DNA of 64,000 nucleotides from Hydrogenophilales bacterium. GTDB taxonomy: Bacteria; Pseudomonadota; Gammaproteobacteria; Burkholderiales; Thiobacillaceae. The DNA lies in NCBI GenBank assembly GCA_016703155.1, contig JADJCP010000002.1:1-64000 (forward strand), given 5' to 3'. Under the pieces are notes generated by a model. That model worked only from the letters and a program-made list of their open reading frames with translations. It did no database searches and had not been told where the DNA came from. Shown here one piece after another: positions 9,661-18,198 of this stretch (position 1 is its first letter; every line of letters begins with the position of its first letter). The position numbers and the translations under genes are program-made.

Positions 9661-9947
9661 GCCTCATCCCAGGGTGCTGGGGTCTGCATGGTTTTGCGCA
9701 GCCGCTCATTGGGGCCAGGAGCCTGGTCCAGGCGAGCCAGAAACGCGGCGTAGGCCTCCTGGCTGGCGACGATAAGCCTCTGATCGAGCAAAATCTCTTC
9801 GGTCGCCAGCCGCGCAGCCTCCAAGATGAAATCCGTTCGCGTCTTGCCGCGTGCCTTGGCGGCACGGTCGATCAAACCCCGTTGCTCGGGCTTGATGCGG
9901 ATATTCAGCGACTCACGCTTGCTCGGAATTTCCTGGGTTGTAGACAT
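9657..9947 (-). CDS. DUF1778 antitoxin (TacA type)
   Basis: 96 codons from ATG 9947, with GGAGGCTGC as the ribosome site. A ribbon-helix-helix N-terminus (ESLNIRIKPEQRGLIDRAA) binds DNA and dimerises; the C-terminal tail (about residues 60-96) wraps the toxin. It probably represses its own promoter. The frame is open further upstream to 10082 but without ribosome site. Confidence 0.85.
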   Translation of the reverse strand: MSTTQEIPSKRESLNIRIKPEQRGLIDRAAKARGKTRTDFILEAARLATEEILLDQRLIVASQEAYAAFLARLDQAPGPNERLRKTMQTPAPWDEA

Positions 9948-10079
9948 GACGGCAGCCTCCATAGGGTGATGCCAAGCATAGCCAAGCATACCGACGTTGT
10001 CGTTACAGATCACCGACCTGCCCTTTCGTCGCGGCAAAACAAACACCCACGGGAGCCCGAACACGAAACAAGAAAAAAC

Positions 10080-10140
10080 CATATAATGTTATATGTATGC
10101 GCAATGGTTTATTATAATAACGCGCATTCGAATTGCCTGC
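10080..10140. promoter_or_regulatory. AT-rich palindromic region upstream of parA
   Basis: Two perfect AT palindromes lie close together: ATATAATGTTATAT (10081-10094) and TTATTATAATAA (about 10108-10119). This is the only strongly AT-rich stretch in the area and precedes parA by about 90 bp, so it is a good candidate for the promoter and operator of the par operon, or for a partition or replication site. Confidence 0.45.
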
Positions 10141-10202
10141 CCCAAGGCCCGCCAGGCTCACCGGGCCTCGGCGTATACATACATCATCAGCAGGAGGTGC
10201 AT

Positions 10203-11066
10203 GTGGTCATTCTGAGTATCGTGGGAACCAAGGGCGGCATCGGCAAGACCACCCTCACTGCCAACCTGGGGGCGCTCGCGGCCGATATGGGCCTGCGCGT
10301 ACTGCTGGTCGATGCCGATATCCAGGGATCGCTGTCGAAGTTCTACCCGCTTGGGCGTCCCGCGCAGGATGGCCTGACCTCGGTCATCTTGAGCGGACGC
10401 GTCTCGGAAGCCGCGGTGACGACGACGATCTGGGACCGACTCGACATCATCGTCTGCGACGCGCCGCGCCGTAAGTTTTCCGGGGTCGAGACGACCGACC
10501 TGGAGCAATTCATCCAGGGGCGTATCGATGCCCCGATGATCCTGCGCAAGGCCTTGCGTTCGCCGATCATCGAAGACCATTACGATCTGGTGTTCGTCGA
10601 TACGCCAGGCGCCCAAGGCCCTTTGCTCTATACGGCGGCCTTGTCGGCACACCGGCTGATCTCGCCGATCATGCCGGAGACGCCCAGCGCACGGGAATTC
10701 CGCACCGGCACCATCGAGTTGCTGGTCAAGCTGGAGGAGGCCCAGGCCCTGGGCATCGCCCCTGGCCCGCTCACCGCCGTTCTGAACCGCGTCGGCCATA
10801 CCAATGACGCCAAGCAGATCACCCAGGAGATCCGCGACAGCTATCTGCAAATGAAAGGCCTGGTCACGGTCGCCGACACCATGATCCCGGCGAGTGTGGC
10901 CTACAACGAAGCGGCAACGGCGCAACTCCCCGTGCACCGCCTGAAGCGACGTGCTGATCGCGGGACTGCACCCTTCGACACGATGCACCGATTGGTCTGG
11001 GAGTTGATCCCCTCGCTCCAGGGGGTCTATGCCGGCGGCTTCTCCGAAGACGGGACCGAGACATGA
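10203..11066 (+). CDS. parA: ParA-type ATPase of the ICE
   Basis: 287 codons. I start at GTG 10203, preceded by AGCAGGAGGTGCAT; the long upstream open frame to 9537 overlaps the antitoxin on the other strand and lacks coding sense. Deviant Walker A KGGIGKTT is at residues 10-17, with LLVDADIQGS and LVFVDTPG (Walker B region) behind. ParA ATPases move or hold DNA and on ICEs aid stability after excision. It overlaps parB as ATGA, so it heads the operon parA-parB-DUF2857-13266-STY4528-like gene. Confidence 0.9.
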   Translation: MVILSIVGTKGGIGKTTLTANLGALAADMGLRVLLVDADIQGSLSKFYPLGRPAQDGLTSVILSGRVSEAAVTTTIWDRLDIIVCDAPRRKFSGVETTDLEQFIQGRIDAPMILRKALRSPIIEDHYDLVFVDTPGAQGPLLYTAALSAHRLISPIMPETPSAREFRTGTIELLVKLEEAQALGIAPGPLTAVLNRVGHTNDAKQITQEIRDSYLQMKGLVTVADTMIPASVAYNEAATAQLPVHRLKRRADRGTAPFDTMHRLVWELIPSLQGVYAGGFSEDGTET

Positions 11067-12658
11067 TGGCGAAAGCGCCCTCCCCTCCGCCAGTCCCTGT
11101 CGATGACGCGGCCCGCAGAACCCTGATGCGTACACCGACTCGGCCCGAAGGCGCCAAATCGATCTCGCCGGATGAACTCAGGGCACGCATGGTGAAAGAG
11201 GCCCTGAATAGCCCGCTGCCCGCCGACAACAGCCGACAGTTGGAGATCCCGCAGGATAGCCAGATGACCTTGCCGGTGACGGAGATTCTGCCTTACGACA
11301 GGAATCCCCGGAAACGCCGCAATGATGAATATGACGCCATCAAGGCATCGATCCAGGCCACCAAACGTCTGACCAGTCCGCTCGTGGTCACCCGGCGCCC
11401 CGGCCAGGACAAATACATGGTCGGCAAGGGGGGCAATACCCGCTTGAGCGCCCTCCAGGAGTTATATGCCGAAACCGGAGACAGTGCCTTCCTGTATGTC
11501 GTCGTGACCTACGTGCCCTGGGAGTCCGAGTCAGCCACCCTCGCCGCCCACCTTGTGGAAAACGAACTGCGCGGCGAGATGATCTTCTGGGACAAGGCCA
11601 ACGCCTATGCCGAGATGAAACGCCTGATCGAGACCGAGTCCGGCAGCCACCTCTCGGCGCGAGCCCTCGAACAGGCCCTGAAGGCGCGTGGCCTGCCCCT
11701 GGGACGGGCCATCCTTGGCTATTTCGCGTTTGCCGTCGAACAGCTGTCCGCCCTCGGGGACGCGGCAAGCACCTTGTCGATCCCGAAGGTTCGAGAGTTG
11801 CAACCCGCCTTCCTGGCCACCGAGCGGCTGATGAAGCACGCCCAGCAACATGACGCCTGGGCGGCCGTGCGTGACCCGGCCCTGCGGGACGCCGAGCAAG
11901 CCTGGTTGGTGACCGGTGTTCTGGACGTCGCCAAGATCGTCGAGGGCCTCGATCAAAGCGTGGCGACCTTGCTGGGCGAACCGGTCGAGATCGTGCGACT
12001 GACGCGCGATCTCGGCCAGCGCTTCCCGAACGAGGACTGCGCCAGCCTGCTGGCACAAGCCAGGCTGCAACTCCAACCGACCCTACCCGACTCAAGAAAC
12101 CCTCAGGCCGCTCTTCATAGCAACTCGACCGTCGTCAAACCGGCCCAACCGCCTGCTGCGGCTTCACCGATCCCAGTTGCCATCAAGATCGGCCAAGCCA
12201 GCCCTCTCAGTCAGGTTCAGGAACTGGCGACTCACTTTGCCCGAATGAACCAGGTGGCCGACTGCCTACGCCTTAGCGCGGCCTGGCCCACGGGGTTCTA
12301 TATGGAGATTCCGGAGAACGACGAGCCCATCGACCTGACAGTGAACGGCGCCGACCGGTATTACGGCTGGTGGATGCTGGCGATGCTCTCGCAGCAACTC
12401 GACGACGCCTGGTCCGGCCTGATGCCGGAAGACTCCACCTGGCGCCAGGCGCAGCGGCAAGAGCATGGCCGGGACGAATATGCCCTGCAGCATTACATGG
12501 ACACCATCCTCGGTATGCCTATCGATCCTCTGAGCCTGGGTAAGCGCCTCTTGCTAGGCCTGGATTCAATCGCCCTCTGGCTCGATCTGGTGCGCGCCGT
12601 CTCAAGTCTACGCGTCGGTGCTGCAGAGCGCTTCGCCGTCAAGGGAGACACCATATGA
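11063..12658 (+). CDS. parB: ParB-family partition protein of the ICE
   Basis: 531 codons; the ATG overlaps the parA stop. The ParB/sulfiredoxin-like N-terminal domain is seen about residues 70-150 (ILPYDRNPRKRRNDEYDAIK; VGKGGNTRLSALQEL, the family's G-x-x-R nucleotide-binding motif). A helix-turn-helix-like central part follows (SARALEQALKARGLPLGRAI). The C-terminal 200 residues are ICE-specific. It is expected to bind parS-like sites and CTP. It overlaps the next gene by 4 bp. Confidence 0.85.
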   Translation: MMAKAPSPPPVPVDDAARRTLMRTPTRPEGAKSISPDELRARMVKEALNSPLPADNSRQLEIPQDSQMTLPVTEILPYDRNPRKRRNDEYDAIKASIQATKRLTSPLVVTRRPGQDKYMVGKGGNTRLSALQELYAETGDSAFLYVVVTYVPWESESATLAAHLVENELRGEMIFWDKANAYAEMKRLIETESGSHLSARALEQALKARGLPLGRAILGYFAFAVEQLSALGDAASTLSIPKVRELQPAFLATERLMKHAQQHDAWAAVRDPALRDAEQAWLVTGVLDVAKIVEGLDQSVATLLGEPVEIVRLTRDLGQRFPNEDCASLLAQARLQLQPTLPDSRNPQAALHSNSTVVKPAQPPAAASPIPVAIKIGQASPLSQVQELATHFARMNQVADCLRLSAAWPTGFYMEIPENDEPIDLTVNGADRYYGWWMLAMLSQQLDDAWSGLMPEDSTWRQAQRQEHGRDEYALQHYMDTILGMPIDPLSLGKRLLLGLDSIALWLDLVRAVSSLRVGAAERFAVKGDTI

Positions 12659-13269
12659 ACGCACGGACAGCCGACCCCCATACGGCCGAACGGCAAAGCC
12701 CCGAGGGCACGGCTGGACGCCTGCCCGGCATCCCCATCGGCGATGGTCGGCAGGTTCTGGCCCTTCTCCAGCACGTCGCCGACCGCGCCGACCAGGGCCA
12801 GGATCTGGACATCTTGTTGAGCCAATTGAGCCCGTCCACCCTGGACGCACTACGCCGTTTACCCATCACTGATCTGCTGCGCCTAGCACAGCAGCGGCCG
12901 CCGTTCTGCTCGGTCGTCTTCGACGAGCCCATGCTCAAGCTGGCCATGCACCGACTGCAGATCATCAGTCAGCAGCAAGAGCAGACGCTCTGGTTCATGC
13001 GCCGAGGCGCCCCAGCGGCCATGATGCTGGAACTCTTCGGTCTGCATGATCTGGCCTACCGGCGCCTGCGCGCCGTGGTTAAGCTGGATACCCGGCGCGG
13101 GCGTACTCCGAAGCTCGACACGCAGACCTATAACGAGGTCATTCGACAATGGCAGCGGACGCGTGGACTTGGGAACGACATGGCGGCGCGCTTCCGCATC
13201 CTGGCCGAGCGCTTCCCGGAAGCGCCTATCGCGGCACTCTGGGCGGCGACCCGTGGAGCCGGCCAATGA
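12655..13269 (+). CDS. DUF2857-family ICE protein
   Basis: 204 codons. The block around LRRLPITDLLRLAQQRPPFC and the second half (LWFMRRGAPAAMMLELFGL, then YRRLRAVVKLDTRRGRTPKL) match the family that always follows parB in SPI-7-type ICEs; it looks like a transcriptional regulator with a helix-turn-helix near residues 120-145. Homologues in other ICEs belong to FlhC-like activators, which is known of the family rather than seen here. Coupled to both neighbours by ATGA overlaps. Confidence 0.75.
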   Translation: MNARTADPHTAERQSPEGTAGRLPGIPIGDGRQVLALLQHVADRADQGQDLDILLSQLSPSTLDALRRLPITDLLRLAQQRPPFCSVVFDEPMLKLAMHRLQIISQQQEQTLWFMRRGAPAAMMLELFGLHDLAYRRLRAVVKLDTRRGRTPKLDTQTYNEVIRQWQRTRGLGNDMAARFRILAERFPEAPIAALWAATRGAGQ

Positions 13270-13700
13270 AAAACCCTCACGACCAGCCCGAATTGGCCAC
13301 CCGCGCAGAGTCACGCCTTCTGTCACCGGGATTGCTTCTGGAACTCTACGATGCCCCAGTCGCCTTCCATCGCGCCTTCATTGAACTGGGCGGCAGCGTG
13401 ACTGCCGCTCTTTTCCTGTCATGCGCCTGTCAGGAGGCCGCCGAACTGCCCGAGGAATCCGACGCCTGGCTGCGTCTGAGCACCGAGGCCTGGCGCAAGA
13501 TCACCGGCCTGACTCGGCATGAACTGGACACGGCTCGACGCCACTTACGCACCCAAGGCCTGATCGAGGAACGCCGGGTCGGCATGCCGGCACGCCTGGA
13601 GATACGCATCGAGGTCGGACGTCTCCTGGCACGCCTGAAAGACCAGGCCTCAGGGAAATATACCGGACTGGCGGAGATCGACTATGTCGTCAGGGCTTGA
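13266..13700 (+). CDS. Winged-helix protein related to the following replication protein
   Basis: 144 codons from ATG 13266 (ATGA overlap with DUF2857). The segment from residue 40 to 130 (GGSVTAALFLS … TGLTRHELDTARRHLRTQGL … EERRVGMPARLEIRI) repeats almost word for word twice in the next protein (13781-15295). It is thus a stand-alone copy of the winged-helix unit from the STY4528-like replication protein. Likely DNA-binding. Confidence 0.7.
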   Translation: MKNPHDQPELATRAESRLLSPGLLLELYDAPVAFHRAFIELGGSVTAALFLSCACQEAAELPEESDAWLRLSTEAWRKITGLTRHELDTARRHLRTQGLIEERRVGMPARLEIRIEVGRLLARLKDQASGKYTGLAEIDYVVRA

Positions 13701-13780
13701 CTCGAAGCCGTCAGATCCGACGCCAGCCTGCCCCAAGGCAGGTGGCGGCCTGGAACGACCGGGAGGTCTGGCCTGAGATC

Positions 13781-15295
13781 ATGACTCGCACCCCGAGCCC
13801 ATTGCCGCTGAGCCGTACAACACCACACCAGATACCTCTGGGCCTGAACCAGCTTCATGAAGCCACCGTGCTTCTCGGGCAGCGCTGCGTCGCCTATCAC
13901 CCGAAGCTGGCGCAGCTCACCGGGCGCGTGACGGCAGGATTGATGCTCTCCCAGGCCATCTACTGGACCCGGAAACTAGCGCTCGCGGAACCGGCCCGAC
14001 TGGGCTGGTTCTGGAAGACACGGGACGACTGGCGCAGTGAAACCGGATTGTCTCGGCGGGAACAGGACAGCGCACGACTCGCCCTGAAACAGCTCGAACT
14101 GTGGCAGGAGCGGCGTGTCGGCATGCCCGCCAAGGTCTGGTATCGCGTCGATCTGGATACACTGGGCCGACGCCTGGAGCCGGAGCTATTCAACGTCTGG
14201 GATTGGCGCAACGAACGTGCCCTGCTGCAACTGCTCGGGCGACCCTATCTGTTCTACCGCAGTCTCTCGGAGATTACCGGCGCCGCCACGGCGGCGTTGC
14301 TGATGTCGAATCTGCTGGCCCAGGAGCGCGCCCTGCTGAAGACCGGCGAGGCACTCGCCGGCTGGCGCAGATATCAGTTCGACCACCTGCTCAGGCACAC
14401 CGGCCTGAGCCGCCATGAGCTGGATCATGCCCGGCGTCTGCTGCGCCAGGGCGCGCTCGTCGCTGAGCGGCGGATCGGCCTGCCGCCTCGGGTCGAATGG
14501 CAGATCCGACTGGAGCACCTGTGCGCGCTGCTGGCGGCTGGCAACAGCCGCCCTGGGGCAGACGACACGGTCCTGCGCCAACCGATCACCCCGACCACTG
14601 AGCCCACCCTGGGTGAATTATCCGGAAACGTACCGTCAAGTAGTCTGGAAAATCAGTTACTGGAGTTGCGCACAATGGCCATCCAGACCGCCGGATTCCG
14701 GCACGCTGATTTCGCGGAAACGAGCCCACTGGATTTGCCAAACCGTACCGACTGGCGTTCCGGAAACGTACCGACTGTCTGGGCGGATTCCGTGTCGCCA
14801 GATGGGCGCTTTCCGGAAAATCTTTATGTATTTAAGACTACAGGTTTTAAAACACCACCCCCAACGCCCGCAGCCAGCGCGGAGGCCAACCAGATACAGG
14901 CGTCCAGTTCCGGGGGGAGGTGGTTCGAGGATCTGATTTGGCCTCAAAGCCTGCGCCCCGAGGAACGCGAATCCGCGTGTCGCTTGCTAGCGCCGGTAGC
15001 GAGCCAGGCTCAGTTGCTTCTGGACGAGCTGGCTGGGCAAGCCTTGCAGCACAAGCGGATCGATCAACCGCTCAACTATCTCTCGGTGCTGGCACGCAAG
15101 GCCGTGGCTGGTGAGTTCATCCCGACGACGGCGCAGCGTGAACTGGCTCGGCGTGAAGCGTTCCGCCACGAACGTGATGCCCCGGCCACCGAGCCACGGG
15201 TGGGCGCAGCGGATCGCCGCCAGCACGTCAGGGATGGCCTGGCTACCCTGCGCGCCTTCATGGCCGAGCGGATGGGGTCAAGGCAGATCGAATGA
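13781..15295 (+). CDS. STY4528-like ICE replication protein, two winged-helix units
   Basis: 504 codons from ATG 13781; a TTG at 13697 overlapping the previous stop is an alternative. Two winged-helix repeats are visible, roughly residues 40-130 (GLSRREQDSARLALKQLEL; ERRVGMPAKVWYRV) and 150-245 (GLSRHELDHARRLLRQGAL; ERRIGLPPRVEWQI). A Ser/Pro-rich linker and a basic helical C-terminus follow. This family is linked with replication of excised SPI-7-type ICEs. Last gene of the parA operon before the operator pair at 15331. Confidence 0.75.
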   Translation: MTRTPSPLPLSRTTPHQIPLGLNQLHEATVLLGQRCVAYHPKLAQLTGRVTAGLMLSQAIYWTRKLALAEPARLGWFWKTRDDWRSETGLSRREQDSARLALKQLELWQERRVGMPAKVWYRVDLDTLGRRLEPELFNVWDWRNERALLQLLGRPYLFYRSLSEITGAATAALLMSNLLAQERALLKTGEALAGWRRYQFDHLLRHTGLSRHELDHARRLLRQGALVAERRIGLPPRVEWQIRLEHLCALLAAGNSRPGADDTVLRQPITPTTEPTLGELSGNVPSSSLENQLLELRTMAIQTAGFRHADFAETSPLDLPNRTDWRSGNVPTVWADSVSPDGRFPENLYVFKTTGFKTPPPTPAASAEANQIQASSSGGRWFEDLIWPQSLRPEERESACRLLAPVASQAQLLLDELAGQALQHKRIDQPLNYLSVLARKAVAGEFIPTTAQRELARREAFRHERDAPATEPRVGAADRRQHVRDGLATLRAFMAERMGSRQIE

Positions 15296-15330
15296 TGGGG
15301 GCAACGCTCAACCGTGCTGGCTGGCCGGGA

Positions 15331-15347
15331 TGGCTACAGTGTAGCCA
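15331..15347. promoter_or_regulatory. Palindromic operator, copy 1
   Basis: TGGCTACA-G-TGTAGCCA, a perfect 8-bp inverted repeat with one central base. The same 17 bp occurs again 39 bp downstream, and both lie in the gap upstream of the TIGR03761-like gene. Perfect repetition of a palindrome at a fixed short distance is typical of cooperative repressor binding. Confidence 0.65.
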
Positions 15348-15369
15348 GCCGAGGAGTGGTGTCATGGGG

Positions 15370-15386
15370 TGGCTACAGTGTAGCCA
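15370..15386. promoter_or_regulatory. Palindromic operator, copy 2
   Basis: Identical 17 bp to copy 1 (TGGCTACA-G-TGTAGCCA). It lies 70 bp before the next start codon. The centre-to-centre spacing of 39 bp is nearly four helical turns, so a dimer on each site would face the same side. Confidence 0.65.
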
Positions 15387-15455
15387 CCTGGAGCCAGGCA
15401 AGACCGGCAACGGTCGAGGCCGGGACAAGGTAAACAAACGACGGAGGACGATGGA

Positions 15456-16448
15456 ATGGATGCTCTAGCGAAAGCGAACCCGGCGATGGCGGACAAGTTC
15501 GACCCGGACGAGGCAAGACGGCTATTGGGCCGGTTTCTGGACCTGGATCAGGATGTACCGACACATCACAGCTTGTACCCGCTTTACCAGCAACTGTTGA
15601 GCTGGGAGGACGAGCAGGAACGCAGTAAGCGCGCCTACGCCGAGCGGCTCGGCGCTGACAAGGGCGTCAGCCGAGACGAGGCCAGGACGATGCTGGCCAT
15701 CGGCAGCCTGGATTCGGACGACGATTACATGCTGGTGCATACCCACCATGCCCTGCGCATGTTTCTTGGACGCGGCCGCGATCCGGATGACAAAATCCCG
15801 AGGATCCCGGGCGCCAAGTCTGTCGGTTCCGCGCTGCGTGACCTCTGGCTGCTGTCCCATCAGGATCATCCCTACGCCGACTGGAAACTGATTCTGTCGG
15901 AGTATGAGTTCGACGACCTGCTACAGCAGTTGGCTAAGGCCACCCAGGAGGCCAAGGCGCGTATCGACAGCCTGCAAGCCTCGGGGCTGCATCTATCGAT
16001 CCTGAAGAGCCGCGAACCGGCCAAGGTTAGCCTGGGTTTCCGCTCACCGTACGGCTTCATGATCTGCAAGCTGGTCATGGATTTCGACTTGTATGTCCGG
16101 GTCGTCAAAACCCTGGCCGGCCGCAACCTGATAGGCAGCGCCGAGGAACGCGCGATGATCAACGCGCAATTGCGCCTGTTCCGGGCCTTCTACGAGCGCG
16201 TCTTTCGTCTTCAGAACGTGCTCCGGATCCCCACTTTCGTCTCGCTCACCCGCGAGGACGTGCGTAATCCCAGGACCGTCGAGATTCGCGATCGGGTTCA
16301 GGCCTTGTCGGAGATCTGGCCGGGACTCCCCAACGACGTCCTGGAACGCAGAAAACTACCCAGGCACGCCAGAGTGATCTACAGGGAGCCGGTGCGCTCC
16401 AGCGACGCGAAGGCCGAAGACGACGTGAATGCGGACCTGTTGCTGTGA
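15456..16448 (+). CDS. TIGR03761-like (PFL_4669) ICE protein
   Basis: 330 codons from ATG 15456, with CGGAGGACGA upstream. The conserved pattern of the family is seen: the N-terminal RRLLGRF segment, the middle PGAKSVGSALRDLW and the C-terminal FRSPYGFMICKLVMDFDLYVR followed by a helical RAFYERVFRLQNV. Function is unknown in the literature I know, but it is a fixed member of the replication/maintenance block of these ICEs, between the STY4528-like gene and ssb. It is probably controlled through the two palindromes upstream. Confidence 0.8.
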   Translation: MDALAKANPAMADKFDPDEARRLLGRFLDLDQDVPTHHSLYPLYQQLLSWEDEQERSKRAYAERLGADKGVSRDEARTMLAIGSLDSDDDYMLVHTHHALRMFLGRGRDPDDKIPRIPGAKSVGSALRDLWLLSHQDHPYADWKLILSEYEFDDLLQQLAKATQEAKARIDSLQASGLHLSILKSREPAKVSLGFRSPYGFMICKLVMDFDLYVRVVKTLAGRNLIGSAEERAMINAQLRLFRAFYERVFRLQNVLRIPTFVSLTREDVRNPRTVEIRDRVQALSEIWPGLPNDVLERRKLPRHARVIYREPVRSSDAKAEDDVNADLLL

Positions 16449-16608
16449 GCCAGGCGATGAGCATGGTGTCGAACTCGATCGTCAAGGCGCTGTGGCGACC
16501 GACCTTCGTTCAGTCATACCAACCGGCACCGCAAAGGGTTTTAAGGGTAAGGGACGCGCGCGACCTGCGCGCGTCGGCCAACTTGGAGCAAGGGCATTCG
16601 AGTGAATC

Positions 16609-17040
16609 ATGGTCGAGGGTGAAGGCACGTACCTCGGGCTTGATGCGTTAGCCGCGCTCTGGACGGCCCAGGACGGGGCGAGCCTGATGAGACGCAGTGG
16701 CCGACTGGCACTGGATTTGTCGGAACTGCTCGGCGAGATCGAAACGGAGATGGCCCAGTGCTGCGCGCTAACCCAGGCAGACAACGGCGTGGGCTTGCGC
16801 TTGACGTTGCAACGACGCGCCACGGGGGCGGTATCGCTGCGCTGGAAGACAGAGCGACTACGTAGCTTGTCGGCCCAGGAACTTGTCCGTCGTGTGGCTG
16901 ACCTGCCCGTTGAGGCGGGCCGATGGTATGCCACGTTGACCGTCAAAGTCAGGTGGCTTAACGCCAGAGAACGTCTGGTGCGCCATGCGCGCGGTAGTAC
17001 GCGACCTTTCCTCGGAGAGGGATTTCGATGCATTGATTAG
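16609..17040 (+). CDS. DUF3158-like ICE protein
   Basis: 143 codons from ATG 16609. Position (directly before ssb) and size fit DUF3158, a family confined to this ICE type. The sequence is helical in the first half and beta-like in the second (GVGLRLTLQRRATGAVSLRWK). It may work with single-stranded DNA-binding protein, which is only inferred from context. The 160 bp upstream show no strong promoter. Confidence 0.65.
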   Translation: MVEGEGTYLGLDALAALWTAQDGASLMRRSGRLALDLSELLGEIETEMAQCCALTQADNGVGLRLTLQRRATGAVSLRWKTERLRSLSAQELVRRVADLPVEAGRWYATLTVKVRWLNARERLVRHARGSTRPFLGEGFRCID

Positions 17041-17052
17041 GAGGTACACACC

Positions 17053-17448
17053 ATGAGCAATACCTTTGTCGGTACGGGCAACCTGGGCGCCGCGCCCACC
17101 CTGAAGCATGTCCCTGGTGAACGGCGAGGACCACGCCGTCTGCGAATTACGGGTTTTTTCGACGAGTACAGCCGAGACGAACACGGTGAACTTCAGCAGA
17201 GCGGCGGATTCTGGCTGACCGGCTCGATCTGGGATCGGCGTGCCGAGGCGGCGGCCAAGTTATTGCGCAAGGGCGCGCGGGTCAGCATCGAGGGCCGATT
17301 GCGGGAGGAAACCTGGCAGGACAAGACCACGGGTGAAGATCAGTCCGATTTCAGATTGGCCGTGGACGACGTCTTCCTGGCCCTGTCACGCATCGAGTCG
17401 GTTCAATTCAAGGAGAAGGCAGGCGCAGTCGAGGACGCACCTGCTTGA
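17053..17448 (+). CDS. ssb: Single-stranded DNA-binding protein of the ICE
   Basis: 131 codons; TTAGGAGGTACACACC gives a strong ribosome site 12 bp after the previous stop. OB-fold features are visible: MSNTFVGTGNLGAAPTLKHV at the start, GGFWLTGSIWDRRAEAAAKLLRKGARV in the middle and GRLREETW. The acidic C-terminal tail ending in DIPF-like residues of housekeeping SSB is missing; this short variant is the ICE type. It protects transferred single strands. Confidence 0.85.
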   Translation: MSNTFVGTGNLGAAPTLKHVPGERRGPRRLRITGFFDEYSRDEHGELQQSGGFWLTGSIWDRRAEAAAKLLRKGARVSIEGRLREETWQDKTTGEDQSDFRLAVDDVFLALSRIESVQFKEKAGAVEDAPA

Positions 17449-17567
17449 TGGGCTTGGCGTCGCCAGGGTGCGAACCTGACTCATCAGCCGCCCCAAGCCA
17501 CTTGGGGCGGCCAAGATAGTGGTCACAAGGTGCTAACTAGCCCAGGAATCCATGAGAGAGGGCGAAC

Positions 17568-17786
17568 ATGCTATCGCTGAATCAGGAACAGTCTTTGCTG
17601 AATGCGTTGGTATGGGATCTGGTGCAGGAAAGCCGGGGCAACCACCGTGTTGCCGAGGCGTGTTTCGAGGGTTATCGGGTGACGGTGAGCCACCGATTCG
17701 ATAGGTTACGCGTTGCTCTTTACGAATCCGGGACCTTGGTCGATGTAGCCTGGGAAAGTGTGCACCACTCGGAGGATCATGCCTGA
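17568..17786 (+). CDS. Small ICE protein of unknown function
   Basis: 72 codons from ATG 17568. Sequence is compact, with beta-like alternation (CFEGYRVTVSHRFDRLRVALYE) and no Cys pair or membrane segment. The ribosome site is weak (AGAGGGCGAAC). It is in the usual place of small orphan genes after ssb. No family recognised. Confidence 0.5.
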   Translation: MLSLNQEQSLLNALVWDLVQESRGNHRVAEACFEGYRVTVSHRFDRLRVALYESGTLVDVAWESVHHSEDHA

Positions 17787-17787
17787 G

Positions 17788-17822
17788 TTATCCACAGATT
17801 TTGTGGGCAAGCCTGTGGATAA
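17788..17822. promoter_or_regulatory. Inverted pair of perfect DnaA boxes
   Basis: TTATCCACAG at 17788-17797 and CTGTGGATAA at 17813-17822 form a perfect 10-bp inverted repeat, and each arm is a consensus DnaA box (TTATCCACA). Such a pair next to ssb and replication genes could be part of an ICE origin or a DnaA-controlled promoter. No iterons or AT-rich unwinding region are visible close by, so origin function is not shown. Confidence 0.55.
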
Positions 17823-18198
17823 GACCCCAAACGTCATGTGACTGTAACGCTCCGCAACGGTTGCCCAGAAATGTGGCGACTAGATCGCCAATACAACGGA
17901 TCAACCAATACGACCCGTTGCCGAGATTCAACGGCAGGTAGCAGAGTACAGCCGCCATACCAGCCCTCTGCTCACCGATAAGTCCTTGGCCAATTCTGCC
18001 GTTGGTGGACGTTATCGGAATCTCATCCAACGTCGTCTTTGCGGATGTCCTTACCAAGAGCGGCTCTCGGCCATCGGACTAAACCGCTCGCGCGTTAGGG
18101 GTGGTTCTGGCTGAGCGGTGCGGTACGGCTGAGGTAGTGGCCCGCAAAGCCTACGTTGTGGAATGAGGCAATCCGCCTCGTTTCATGACTGGAGGCCC
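17823..18198. other. Region without a recognised gene, left flank of IS91-type unit
   Basis: No convincing gene. The left end of the IS91-type unit should lie here, but I could not place it. Topoisomerase III, which usually follows ssb in ICEs of this type, is absent, so this is a likely junction where foreign DNA entered. Confidence 0.4.

Noticed and set aside
9537..10202. N-terminal extension of parA by 220 codons
   Set aside because: It runs through the antitoxin and acetyltransferase genes of the other strand and has no ribosome site; GTG 10203 has AGGAGG and starts directly with the ParA fold.
10158..11135. 325-codon minus-strand frame opposite parA
   Set aside because: parA motifs and ribosome site are on the plus strand; the antisense frame lacks family features.
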